Below are positions 52,879-62,182 of a stretch of 64,000 bases of DNA, one piece after another. The DNA comes from Paenibacillus luteus (GTDB lineage: Bacteria > Bacillota > Bacilli > Paenibacillales > Paenibacillaceae): positions 1-64,000 of the forward strand of contig NZ_SKCD01000026.1 in the NCBI RefSeq assembly GCF_006542765.1, given 5' to 3'. The translations under genes and the position numbers were made by a program. The notes below the pieces were generated by a model. The model was not told where the DNA came from, searched no databases, and was given only the letters and a program-made list of their open reading frames with translations. The stretch's first letter is position 1. Every line of letters begins with the position of its first letter.

Positions 52879-54006
52879 TCAACTACTCAGTAGCTTCAAC
52901 ACCCGCAAACAAGTACCCGTGCTTCGATTATCCTTTTGCGTAGTATTCCTTATAATTACACGTGTTCTTACAACGTCCGGTTGAAGGGGAAACACCGCAA
53001 TGATTGGCCGATATGCACCCAGACACCATTCATCGAACAAATTGACTTCATGAAAGGTTAACCCGTCTAAGGAATACTCAAATATCCCTGTGTCCGGGCC
53101 GCATAGGAGCAGCAGCCCCGTACTTCTTCCTGAGGCAATGAACGAAAATTGTGCGTCCGGCTTGTCCGTATACAGATGCTTCAGGTCATATCGCCAGTTA
53201 ATCAGCGGCTCCAGCTTAACATCTGTTATTTTAAAACCTTTCTGCTGCTCCACATGACTTACATCCAACATCGCTCCAAACTCATAATTCCTGACAATCA
53301 AAGGCTTTGGTATCGTCAATGAAGAGACGGTGCTCGTAACCGGCTGTGCAAGCACCTCCTCCAAAAAAGCCTGCACATACATCGCATACTGCGCATAACC
53401 AGCATCATTCGGATGGACTAAATCCGGAGCTAGCTCCTCCCAGCGTATTTCTCCCTTCTGGATCAACGCACGAATGCCTGCCGCCAGGTTAAGCGAAGGA
53501 AGCTCATAATGAGAGGCGACCTCCTCATGAACCGCTATGTTAAATGGACTTTCGACTGACAAGTTTTTATCCGCCGCCGTATAGACCAAACAAATATCAG
53601 CATGCGGGGATAAACGTCTGCATTGCCTGACTATCCCCTCCACCCCTCTAATCGACTCTTTGCGGTCTACCCCGTCATTGACGCTGAATTCCACAAACAA
53701 CAAATCAATTTCACCATTCGCCATAACATGCTCCGCCATACGATGTGCACCAAAGGTGGAAGTCGTGCCTCCTACCCCAGCATTTATGCAGCTCACCGTT
53801 CCTTGCGGGTATCGTTTCTTCAAGTAGCTTCCCGTCAACGCCCGCCAGCTTGTCTCATCCGGCTCAGACGCGCCATAGCCCTCGGTAATTGAACCCCCTA
53901 TAAAAGCGATAACAATAGGGTCAACTCCGGCAAGCTTACGAGCTATATTTGGTAATCCTCGCCGTACCTGAAAATACCTTCTGCCTTGTTCTTTATCCTG
54001 AATCAT
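52879..54006 (-). CDS. SGNH hydrolase with C-terminal beta-sandwich-like domain
   Basis: This 375-residue protein has an SGNH esterase fold: IAFIGGSITEGYGAS holds the nucleophile Ser, and INAGVGGTTS and FSVNDG are blocks II and III. DLVHPNDAGY carries the Asp and His. About 170 further residues are likely a beta-rich accessory domain. No signal peptide is present. Likely substrates are acetylated sugars, by family. ATG at 54006 has AAGGAG 8 nt upstream. A long ATTACT microsatellite begins 131 bp upstream. Confidence 0.88.
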   Translation of the reverse strand: MIQDKEQGRRYFQVRRGLPNIARKLAGVDPIVIAFIGGSITEGYGASEPDETSWRALTGSYLKKRYPQGTVSCINAGVGGTTSTFGAHRMAEHVMANGEIDLLFVEFSVNDGVDRKESIRGVEGIVRQCRRLSPHADICLVYTAADKNLSVESPFNIAVHEEVASHYELPSLNLAAGIRALIQKGEIRWEELAPDLVHPNDAGYAQYAMYVQAFLEEVLAQPVTSTVSSLTIPKPLIVRNYEFGAMLDVSHVEQQKGFKITDVKLEPLINWRYDLKHLYTDKPDAQFSFIASGRSTGLLLLCGPDTGIFEYSLDGLTFHEVNLFDEWCLGAYRPIIAVFPLQPDVVRTRVIIRNTTQKDNRSTGTCLRVLKLLSS

Positions 54007-54136
54007 GTCGCTGCTCCTTCGCACCTAAATTAATCGGCCTGTTCCCTTTATCTGATCTCATACTTATTTGAACTACTATTTGAAATATTGTTTTTGATTC
54101 CTTTTTGCTCTTGGTACTGTTTTTGTTATTACTCAT

Positions 54137-54266
54137 ATTACTATTACTATTACTATTACTATTACTATTACTATTACTATTACTATTACTATTACTATTA
54201 CTATTACTATTACTATTACTATTACTATTACTATTACTATTACTATTACTATTACTATTACTATTA
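54137..54266. repeat. Hexanucleotide microsatellite (ATTACT), about 21.7 copies
   Basis: A perfect 130-bp run of ATTACT lies 131 bp upstream of the SGNH hydrolase start. Translation gives Asn-Ser, Val-Ile or poly-Leu in different frames; none looks like a real gene. Copy number probably varies by slippage. Confidence 0.95.
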
Positions 54267-54329
54267 AGATTGCCTTCCCTATTTCTGATCCCTCGCGTGA
54301 TAGCTCTATCCTGCACATTTGCACTAACT

Positions 54330-54500
54330 TGGCTCTTATTTGTCCTTTAAACACACCTATGTTGTACCATTGTATTAACTTTGCCCATTCGGGGCTATTT
54401 CGACGTAAATGTAAGCACCTATATTGCACAAATTACAGGATACATACCTGATAGTGCACCATCTGGGCCTCTACGCTGCAAAAATACAACATAGCTACTT
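54330..54500. repeat. Short degenerate intergenic repeats
   Basis: CACCTATGTTGTACCATTGT (near 54354), GCACCTATATTGCACAAATT (near 54416) and an inverted TGCAAAAATACAACATAG (near 54478) look like three copies of one motif. No gene is present from 54267 to 54762; 54600-54655 also has short TGTTTACTGAG direct repeats. Confidence 0.45.
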
Positions 54501-54716
54501 GTTGGGTGGGGCTACGGGCTAAAACTTTTAACTGAGATTAATTACTTTTATCCGTCGCCTGAGCCATTTACTCGAATTACTTACTAGATCAACTCACCTA
54601 GGCTGTTTACTGAGACTGTTTACTGAGTGCTGAGTGCTGAGAATGTTTACTAAGGCTACTCTCTGTCACTACACTCTAGTGGTATAATCCGATCCACCCC
54701 ATCACTTCGGTAAAAA

Positions 54717-54758
54717 TGGAAGAGAGCCCTCCCCCAGTTGCAGGAAGGCTCCCTTGCT
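54717..54758 (-). terminator. Probable terminator of the GH27 gene
   Basis: On the minus strand GAGCCTTCC and GGAGGGCTC form an imperfect stem directly after the stop. ATTTTT follows a few bases later. Confidence 0.55.
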
Positions 54759-54762
54759 CGTA

Positions 54763-57700
54763 CTACTTCACCGATGCTGCTAAAATATCGCCAAATGCCC
54801 AGTGCGTTCCCGGTACATCCTTCCATGGAGATTGCGAGGCACTGCCCAGCTTGGCTCTGCCTAGCAGCTTGTTCATAATGCTCGTCGCTTCCGCGCGCGT
54901 AAGCTCGCCATTTGGCTTAAAGCTGCCATCGGCATAACCGCTAATGATGCCAGCTGCCTGCACGTTTAAAATGTCAGCTTTTGCCCAGTGGTCCGCAACA
55001 TCCGTAAAGCCTGCTCCGGTTTTGTCTGAGCTGCCAATTAGCGTGGAGACCAGCTTCGCCATTTCACCGCGAGTAATGGACTTTGCTGCACCAAAGTTGC
55101 CATTTTCGTAACCCTTCATCAAGCCCATTTGGGTTACTTGCGAAATTGCTTCCTTTGCCCAATTCGATGCGTCAACGTCACCATATGCGATATCTGCCGA
55201 GACAGCCTCGCGAGAGACTAGACGGGATAAAATCGCCGCAATTTCGGCACGGGTTACTTTTTTATCCGGTTTAAAGGTACCATCCTCATAGCCATTCATA
55301 TATGCAGAATCGAAAGACGATTCCGCCAAGCCTGGCACATGAATCAGCGCGAACAAGCTAAACCCGGTTACTGTAAATTGAAGTCCTTTGTCGCCCTTGT
55401 CATTAAACGTTACGACTTCGCCTTTCAACAGCTCCTTCGAGCCGTCGCTGTGCTCAATGTACACGCCTAGGTTCTTCCACTCCGACTCGGACAGCTTAAC
55501 GTCCTTCAAAGGAAGGACAACTGTTACCGCCCCATGCTTTACGTTCGTTTCGATACTTACCGGGTAGCCGACTACTTCTGCACCTTTACTGCCTGCCACG
55601 AGCTTAATAACGGCTTCTTTACCCGCTCTGCCCGATACTTCCTTCGTCTTGGCCGCTTCCTTCACCGGTACAAAACGGAAGTAAAGACTATCCGAAAACC
55701 CTTCGAATAACGAGCTTGGCACCAAAACCTTGGCATGATCTGTCGCTATGCCCAAGCCCATTTTAGCTGCGGCCAGCTCTGCATTTGCTTCCTTTGGCAG
55801 TGTCACATTCGTTTGCGTAACCTCATCCTTTGCATCTGCTACGACAATGTTTACGGCTTGAGCTCCCGATGCACTTAAACCCTCCAGTGCTTTACGGACT
55901 TGTTCTGTCGTCATAGCTACCTCGTCGTGTTTCTTGCCGTCTGCTTGCGTGGTGCGCGTAATGACCGCTTTACCTAAACCCACATCAATGCTAATCGTCT
56001 CCTTTGCAGGAGGCGGAGTCGTAACTCCGCCAGGCGTAGAAGGTGAAGTTGATGCCGGCGTCGGGGTTGCCGATGGTTCCGTCGACGGTGATGTTGACGG
56101 TTCCGTTGACGGAGATACCGATGGCTCCGCTGATGGCGATGCTGTCGGTTCATCCGATGGCGTCGGAGTCGGCGATGGCAGTGTTGCTGCGTCTACAGTG
56201 AACCGCACGCCATCGACCAGCATGTAGTCGCCGGATTTTTTCACAACCTTCAGAGTGTGCTTGCCATTTGCCAAGCCTGAGATGCTGAATACGGCTTGCT
56301 GCGTAAGTCGATTTGCATAGTACGCGCTTACCGTATCCTCAAGCACGCCATCGATATAAACATCGATATCGCCTTGCAAGGCTGATTTTGGAGTAAGCAG
56401 CTCAACGCCTGTTCCGGTAAACGTAAACTCTACATAATCCCCATTCGCTTGAGTTCCATGCAAGTCATTCTGGAAATCGCCTTTATAGGCAATAGCCAAG
56501 CTTACTGCACCATCCGGTTGAGTAGCAAGGTATTCCTTTTTAATCGTAATGGCATTGCCCGCAATCGTATAATCGGTGCCCGCTGACAGAGCAGTGCCGC
56601 CATTCTTAATGCTCAGAAGATTGCTGCCATCAATGCTTAATGTCGTCGTAATATCCGATTGTGCCGTCTTATCGAAATCGGCTGCGTCAGGACTGATCAT
56701 ATCGGCTATTTTCACCTTCAATTGGTCGATAAGCATGTAGTACCCTGACTTTTTCACAGCTTTGATCGTATGTGTTCCATCGTTAAGCCCATCGATGCTG
56801 TATACTGTTTGCAGCACCTGTCTGTTCGCACTGTAAGTGCTCACTGTTTGCTTGTAGACGTTGTCCACATAAATATCGATATTGCCCTGTGCGGATTCCT
56901 TCTCTGTGATGAGCTCAATGCCGGTTCCTTTGAACGTGTATTCAAAATAGTCGTTGTTATTTTCCGTATAATGAACATCATCCTTGTAATCGCCAAGTCC
57001 GCGGTTGCGGCCGTGCTGCCACGCGCCTTTGTACGAAATCTCGCTATCGTCATTGTTGATCGCCACATAGCGGCCTCTGGACGTATCGCTAACCGCAATC
57101 GCCAGTGTTTGGTCAACACCCGCACTGAAGGTTAAGGTAAGATTCGTCATGCCGTTTGGCTTGCCTGCCAAATATTCCTTCTTGATCGTAAGCTGGCTGC
57201 CGGACACTAGGTAATCGTCGCCTGCTTGAAGCGCTGTCGCTCCATCGAAAATTCCTACCAAGCTGTTTCCGTTAAAGGTCACGTTCGTAGAAATATCTGC
57301 CTGTGCCCCAGCCTTTTTGTCAAAGCTAAGCGCCGATGGGATAATCGAGCTGCTTTCGCCCGTAGAATCGCTAACGGTAATCGTTAGTGTCTGCGACTCC
57401 CCTTGATCGAATGCAAAGGTCAGATTCGCGGTTCCGTTTGACAATGCTGCCAAATAAGACTTGTGAATCGTCACTACATCATCCGCAACGGAATACTGGC
57501 TGCCTTGAACTAGCGCTGTCGCGCCGTTCGTGATGCCGCTAAGCGTGTTTCCATTCAGTGTCAACGTCGTGGCAACATCGGCTTGCTCAGCCGCTTTTTT
57601 GTCAAAGCTAGCTGTTTTTGGTGTAATGTCGCTGTTCGTTGCTGATGAATCGCTAACGGCAATCGCAAGCGTCTGCGTTGCTCCACCGTTAAAAGCGAAA

Positions 57701-60327
57701 GTCAAGCTTGTTGTGCCAAGAGGCTGTGCGGCAAGATATTCCTTCTTAAGGACAACGGTGTTTCCCGCTGCCGTATAATCAGTACCAGCTGTCAACGCCG
57801 CCGCACCATTTGTTATGCTGCTTAGGCCGCTAACGTCGCCCGTAGTTGTTACCGAAAGATCCGCTTGCTGCTGCTGCGCCTTATCAAAGGCTGCGGTGCT
57901 TGCGCCGATTAAATCCGGTACGCTTACCCGCAGCTTATCCAACAGCATAAAGTAGCCGGATTTTTTGACTGCTTTAAGCGTGTGTGCTCCGTTTGTAAGT
58001 CCCGTAATGTTATAAACCGGCTGTTGCGCCATTCTGCCCAAATTATAAGTGCTTACCGTTTGCTTGAACTCATTGTCGATGTAAATGTCCATCTCGCCTT
58101 GAGATGGATCAAGCTCCGTGATGAACTCAATGCCCGTTCCAGTAAACGTATATTCAAAATAATCGTTGTTGTTGGCCTCAGCATAATGCACATCGTCCTT
58201 GTAATCGCCAAGTCCGCGGTTGTAGCTTCGGTTCCAGCCCCCTGTATAAACAATGGAGGAATCGTCGTCATTAATCGAGATGGAGCCGCCAATTGAGGTA
58301 TCTCTTACGACCAACGATACTTTTTGCTCGGCTCCCGCGTTAAAGGTAAAGGTTAGCTTTGTCGTGCCTGTCTGCAGTGAAGCCAGAAAGGCTTGTTTAA
58401 GCGTAAGCTGGCTTCCGGATAAGGTATAATCCACCCCTTCCGTCAGTGCATTTCCCTCATGCGCAACACCCGTTAAGGCATTGCCCCTTAATGAAGTTGT
58501 CAGCGTAATATCGGCTTGTGCCGACGGCTTTTGGTCATAGCTGACCGTGGCTGGCGTCACGCCGCTATCGCGGACAGTCGTGTCGCTTACCGTCACCGCC
58601 AGGCTCTTCGATGCCCCGCCGCTGAACACAAAGGTCAGGTTTGTCAGCCCTACGGGCCTATTCGCCAAATATTCCTTTTTTATTGTAACCACATCATCAG
58701 TCACCGTATAATCCGTACCCTGAGTCAGCGTTACGCCGTTATTCGAAAGGCTGCTTAGCGTATTTCCGTTCAAGGTTACTGTGGTGGAGACGTCGGCTTG
58801 CTCCGATGTCTTCTTATTGAAGCTTGCCGTTGCCGGTGAAATCGTGCTGTTTTGCGCTGTGGTATCGCTTACATGGATCACTAAGTTTTGTTTGTCGCCT
58901 GCTAGCTCCTGCCCGCCGTTACGCGTCCATTCGCCATTGTATTTAAACCCGGTATCATCATCGTTAGCTGTAACCGTTCCATTCTGCGCCACGACCTTGA
59001 ACAAGCGCGAGGCATGGGATGGCAGGTCAACCGAGCTGTAGCCTGTGTTAAAAATACCCAAGTCCTCGTGGCTCCAAAGATCGCGTACTGCAGCTGGACC
59101 TGTCAAGCCGATATCCGACCAGTTCACATTCACTGTCGCCGCCGAGCTGCCAAGGTTAAACAGCCCCACTGTATAGCTTCCGTCACCGTTATTCGCATAC
59201 CATACCTGCTGCTCTGTCGCTGTCGAAACCGGATGTCCCGGCCGTCCTGCTTGGTTGACAGCAATAACCTCTTCGTTCGTTAACAGCTCCAGTCCGTATT
59301 CATCCAGATTGGTCATATCATTGCCGATGTACAGCTGTGCGGAAGAGATCGCCCAGAATGACATGGCCGAGCGACGCTCGTCCGGCGTAATGCCGTCCAT
59401 CGCACCATTTCCGATATTGAGCGAGTCAAAATCATTCCAACCGCCCGGACCCGCATGACGCCAGAATTGCTCCGCTTTTGGGAACAATCTTGCAATGCTT
59501 GGCCACGTCGTTAAGCCGCCGTCGCCGCAATAGCACTCAATATCCCAGTCTACGCGCCAGCCGTTCGCATATTCTTTCCAATAATCAATGTATTTGATGT
59601 CAAGCGCCCAAGAAAGCTCAAGCCAGATCTTGTGCGGAGCTAGCGCCTGTGACCACGCTTTTACGTCATCGCGCGCATCTAGGGACAGATCGGAAATGCC
59701 TGATCCCGGCGTTACGCTGTCAAATTTCAGAAAGTCGATGCCCCATTCGCCATAAAGGTCCGCAATGGAATTAATATAGCTTTGGGCACAAGGCTGATTG
59801 AAATCGATTTTGTAGCCAAGACCCCAATAATCCGATTCCTGAATCGGCTGCGCAGCAATGTCCTGCATCGAGCAGCCTGGAGCGCCATAAATAGGCAAGT
59901 CCTGATCATACGCTTGCGGTGATAGGCCGGGAATGCCATATAACCCGATCTTTTGCCCATTGGCATGGACATAATCGATGACTTCTTGGAACCCGTTCGG
60001 GTACAAGGTCGTGCTCGGAATCGGTCTGCCGTAGCCGTCCATTCCGCCGTTCCAAGCTGCGTCAATATTAATATACTCGTAGCCGTAAGGCTGAAGCTTC
60101 TCATGCATGGCATCCGATTGCGCCTTAATGTTCGCTGCGGTAATCCACTGTCCATTTCCAGTAAACACCTGGAGGCTGTAGCTGCTCCAGCCCATGTATG
60201 GCTTTGCGGCCAAGCCGTTGTTAGCCGCCTCCGCTACGTTTGTCTTTGGCAGCACAATGCCCAGCTGGGCCGTCAACAAAACGATTACAAGCAGCCACAA
60301 TCGTGTTTTCTTCATCATTTGCGTCAT
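54763..60327 (-). CDS. Secreted SLH-anchored GH27 alpha-galactosidase with X2 modules
   Basis: This 1,854-residue exoenzyme has a signal peptide (about 1-34) and a GH27 domain (about 36-450). The nucleophile is D203 in FLKFDS and the acid/base D262 follows R258 (RVDWDIE). About six X2-type Ig-like modules (SFDKKAAEQADV...LTLNGNTL pattern) are interrupted by two full and one partial beta-sandwich modules (GDYKDDVHY, EYTFTGTGIE, VKKSGYYMLIDQL). A Pro/Ser/Thr linker, a domain I do not recognise and three SLH repeats (about 1682-1854) follow. It cleaves terminal alpha-galactose from polysaccharides at the cell surface. GGAG lies 7 nt upstream. It follows its transport genes on the same strand. 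Confidence 0.92.
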   Translation of the reverse strand: MTQMMKKTRLWLLVIVLLTAQLGIVLPKTNVAEAANNGLAAKPYMGWSSYSLQVFTGNGQWITAANIKAQSDAMHEKLQPYGYEYINIDAAWNGGMDGYGRPIPSTTLYPNGFQEVIDYVHANGQKIGLYGIPGLSPQAYDQDLPIYGAPGCSMQDIAAQPIQESDYWGLGYKIDFNQPCAQSYINSIADLYGEWGIDFLKFDSVTPGSGISDLSLDARDDVKAWSQALAPHKIWLELSWALDIKYIDYWKEYANGWRVDWDIECYCGDGGLTTWPSIARLFPKAEQFWRHAGPGGWNDFDSLNIGNGAMDGITPDERRSAMSFWAISSAQLYIGNDMTNLDEYGLELLTNEEVIAVNQAGRPGHPVSTATEQQVWYANNGDGSYTVGLFNLGSSAATVNVNWSDIGLTGPAAVRDLWSHEDLGIFNTGYSSVDLPSHASRLFKVVAQNGTVTANDDDTGFKYNGEWTRNGGQELAGDKQNLVIHVSDTTAQNSTISPATASFNKKTSEQADVSTTVTLNGNTLSSLSNNGVTLTQGTDYTVTDDVVTIKKEYLANRPVGLTNLTFVFSGGASKSLAVTVSDTTVRDSGVTPATVSYDQKPSAQADITLTTSLRGNALTGVAHEGNALTEGVDYTLSGSQLTLKQAFLASLQTGTTKLTFTFNAGAEQKVSLVVRDTSIGGSISINDDDSSIVYTGGWNRSYNRGLGDYKDDVHYAEANNNDYFEYTFTGTGIEFITELDPSQGEMDIYIDNEFKQTVSTYNLGRMAQQPVYNITGLTNGAHTLKAVKKSGYFMLLDKLRVSVPDLIGASTAAFDKAQQQQADLSVTTTGDVSGLSSITNGAAALTAGTDYTAAGNTVVLKKEYLAAQPLGTTSLTFAFNGGATQTLAIAVSDSSATNSDITPKTASFDKKAAEQADVATTLTLNGNTLSGITNGATALVQGSQYSVADDVVTIHKSYLAALSNGTANLTFAFDQGESQTLTITVSDSTGESSSIIPSALSFDKKAGAQADISTNVTFNGNSLVGIFDGATALQAGDDYLVSGSQLTIKKEYLAGKPNGMTNLTLTFSAGVDQTLAIAVSDTSRGRYVAINNDDSEISYKGAWQHGRNRGLGDYKDDVHYTENNNDYFEYTFKGTGIELITEKESAQGNIDIYVDNVYKQTVSTYSANRQVLQTVYSIDGLNDGTHTIKAVKKSGYYMLIDQLKVKIADMISPDAADFDKTAQSDITTTLSIDGSNLLSIKNGGTALSAGTDYTIAGNAITIKKEYLATQPDGAVSLAIAYKGDFQNDLHGTQANGDYVEFTFTGTGVELLTPKSALQGDIDVYIDGVLEDTVSAYYANRLTQQAVFSISGLANGKHTLKVVKKSGDYMLVDGVRFTVDAATLPSPTPTPSDEPTASPSAEPSVSPSTEPSTSPSTEPSATPTPASTSPSTPGGVTTPPPAKETISIDVGLGKAVITRTTQADGKKHDEVAMTTEQVRKALEGLSASGAQAVNIVVADAKDEVTQTNVTLPKEANAELAAAKMGLGIATDHAKVLVPSSLFEGFSDSLYFRFVPVKEAAKTKEVSGRAGKEAVIKLVAGSKGAEVVGYPVSIETNVKHGAVTVVLPLKDVKLSESEWKNLGVYIEHSDGSKELLKGEVVTFNDKGDKGLQFTVTGFSLFALIHVPGLAESSFDSAYMNGYEDGTFKPDKKVTRAEIAAILSRLVSREAVSADIAYGDVDASNWAKEAISQVTQMGLMKGYENGNFGAAKSITRGEMAKLVSTLIGSSDKTGAGFTDVADHWAKADILNVQAAGIISGYADGSFKPNGELTRAEATSIMNKLLGRAKLGSASQSPWKDVPGTHWAFGDILAASVK

Positions 60328-60354
60328 TATTTATCTCCTTTTTGTTGTAAAATA

Positions 60355-60391
60355 GGATCAGGTTTTTATCTCGCAATAAATAACCTGATCC
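60355..60391 (-). terminator. Stem-loop between binding-protein and GH27 genes
   Basis: GGATCAGGTT and AACCTGATCC form a 10-bp stem just after the lipoprotein stop. TATTTTAC follows, then the GH27 ribosome binding site. It may terminate partially, raising binding-protein over GH27 expression. Confidence 0.7.
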
Positions 60392-60404
60392 TTTGAAATT
60401 GTCC

Positions 60405-62066
60405 TTATTTAAACGATTGGTCGTATGCTTTTTGCAAAATCTCCAAGTAACGGTTGATTTTCAGATCTTGCAAGCCTTTGACGTAAGCGTCCCAATCCTT
60501 CTCAAGGCTTTTGTTGCCCGTGATGAATTGAAGCGCGTTTTGCTCGATGTACGATTTGATATTCGTTTGTAGAATGCTCGCCTCGTCAACCTCGGCGTTA
60601 TCGATCCAAATCGCCCAAAGCGGGAATAGCTCCTTCGGCTCGTGGCCTTGATACTGAAGCGTCGCTTGGTACAATCTGCGCTCGTAATTGGCAGAATCAT
60701 AAATATCCGTGCCTTGAACCCAGCTGTCGCGGTATTCTCTCGGCATGTAGAAGTGAGCCGTTCCGCTCCAGCCTGCATTACGAGGAGCTTCGCCTTCAAC
60801 CGCAGGAATCGTTGCAACCTTCGGCTCTACGCCTTCTCCAAGCGCAACTTCGCCTTCCTTCGGCTTTCTCCAGTCAATGCCTTCCATACCGGAAGCACTG
60901 TTCGTTTGTCCTTCTTCTGTGAACATGTAATCAACCAATTTAATAAGAGCAATTTGTTGTTCTTCCGAAGCCTTGTTCGTGATGACGAATTTCGCGCCAG
61001 GAGCAACGCCGCCGCCGTCATGAGTAGCGAACGAGCCATGCGGTCCTGTCAGCGGCGGTACTGGATTGTAATCCGCAGAGTTTTTGTTGCCTACATCGAT
61101 ATTAACGAAAATAGCAGGGTGCATGCCGGCTCCGGCGCCTAGAATTTGAGCGTCGCCGTTTTCGCCGATTTTTTTGAATGCTTCCGCGTTTTGCGCGAAT
61201 GCGCCTGGATCAATCAAGCCCTCGTCGTACAGGGATTTGATATACGTTAAGCCCTCTTTCCATTCCGGCTTAAGCGCTGCCGACTCAACCTTGCCATTTG
61301 TCAGGTTCAGGTAGTTGCGGTCGTCGTCATAGACGAAGCCGTTCATGAGGAATGGAATGACGCGTACGCCAAAATCCTCCGTCGAACCGCTGAGCGGCAC
61401 TTCGTCCGCAATGCCGTTGCCATTTGGATCTTGCGTTTTGAATGCTTTCAGAACCGCTTTGAATTCTTCCGGTGTTTTTGGCATTTCCAGCTGCAGCTTA
61501 TCCAGCCACTTCGTATTGATCCACATTTTGTTCGGATAGGAACAGTGGAAGCACTGGCTGTAAGCGACAAGACCGTAGATATTGCCATCCGGCGCTGTGT
61601 TAAACGCTTTCAAATCAGAATCTTTTTCCATCGCTGCTTTGATGTTAGGAGCATACTTCTCAATAAGATCATTCAGAGGCACCAACACCCCTTGCTTGCC
61701 ATACTTCACTACGTCAGCTTGCGTAAACTGATCGATATAACCCGGCAGCATGTAGGCATCCGGATAATCGCCGCTTGCCAGTGAAATCTGGCGTTTTTCC
61801 TTCGCGCCATCCGGCGGCGTCGATTCAAACTTCAGCTTAATGTTGAATTTTTCTTCAACGAATTTGGTAAATTTGTTCGTAGGCAGGTCAATGTTCGACT
61901 CCTGTACGGCAAAAATGCTAACCTCTACCGGTGCGGTTGATCCCGTCTCTTCCGTTTGAGGCTTGTTTGTTGCAGCATTGGAAGGCTTGTTATCTGTCGA
62001 GCAAGCGCCAAGCACCACGCTGGTCATCATAACGATTGCCAACAAGCTTACTAGTCTCTTTTTCAA
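60405..62066 (-). CDS. Oligosaccharide-binding lipoprotein (LplA/family 1 type)
   Basis: This 553-residue lipoprotein has the lipobox LGAC in VVLGACSTD. A Thr/Asn/Pro-rich spacer and a large solute-binding domain follow (ISLASGDYPDAYMLPGY, MWINTKWLDKLQLEMPKT, TQDPNGNGIADEVPL). It delivers oligosaccharides to the two upstream-encoded permeases. The start is TTG at 62066 with GGGAG 9 nt upstream; the longer TTG frame to 62102 is less likely. The GH27 enzyme gene follows, so a galacto-oligosaccharide is the likely ligand (inference). Confidence 0.92.
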   Translation of the reverse strand: MKKRLVSLLAIVMMTSVVLGACSTDNKPSNAATNKPQTEETGSTAPVEVSIFAVQESNIDLPTNKFTKFVEEKFNIKLKFESTPPDGAKEKRQISLASGDYPDAYMLPGYIDQFTQADVVKYGKQGVLVPLNDLIEKYAPNIKAAMEKDSDLKAFNTAPDGNIYGLVAYSQCFHCSYPNKMWINTKWLDKLQLEMPKTPEEFKAVLKAFKTQDPNGNGIADEVPLSGSTEDFGVRVIPFLMNGFVYDDDRNYLNLTNGKVESAALKPEWKEGLTYIKSLYDEGLIDPGAFAQNAEAFKKIGENGDAQILGAGAGMHPAIFVNIDVGNKNSADYNPVPPLTGPHGSFATHDGGGVAPGAKFVITNKASEEQQIALIKLVDYMFTEEGQTNSASGMEGIDWRKPKEGEVALGEGVEPKVATIPAVEGEAPRNAGWSGTAHFYMPREYRDSWVQGTDIYDSANYERRLYQATLQYQGHEPKELFPLWAIWIDNAEVDEASILQTNIKSYIEQNALQFITGNKSLEKDWDAYVKGLQDLKINRYLEILQKAYDQSFK

Positions 62067-62182
62067 TTGAATTCGCTCCCTTTTCGATTTATGGTGGGTC
62101 AACCTTAACTGGTCTATCGCTTACGCTACATACCTACCACCTCCTCTCTTAGCTGTTTTCCCGTATCGCTCCCTGCGGCTCA

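Noticed and set aside
54137..54266. CRISPR-like array
   Set aside because: The units are contiguous hexamers without spacers, and no cas genes are present.
53993..54429. Frames coding Asn-Ser, Val-Ile or Leu repeats around the microsatellite
   Set aside because: They are only translations of the ATTACT array; none has a ribosome site with a plausible protein outside the array.
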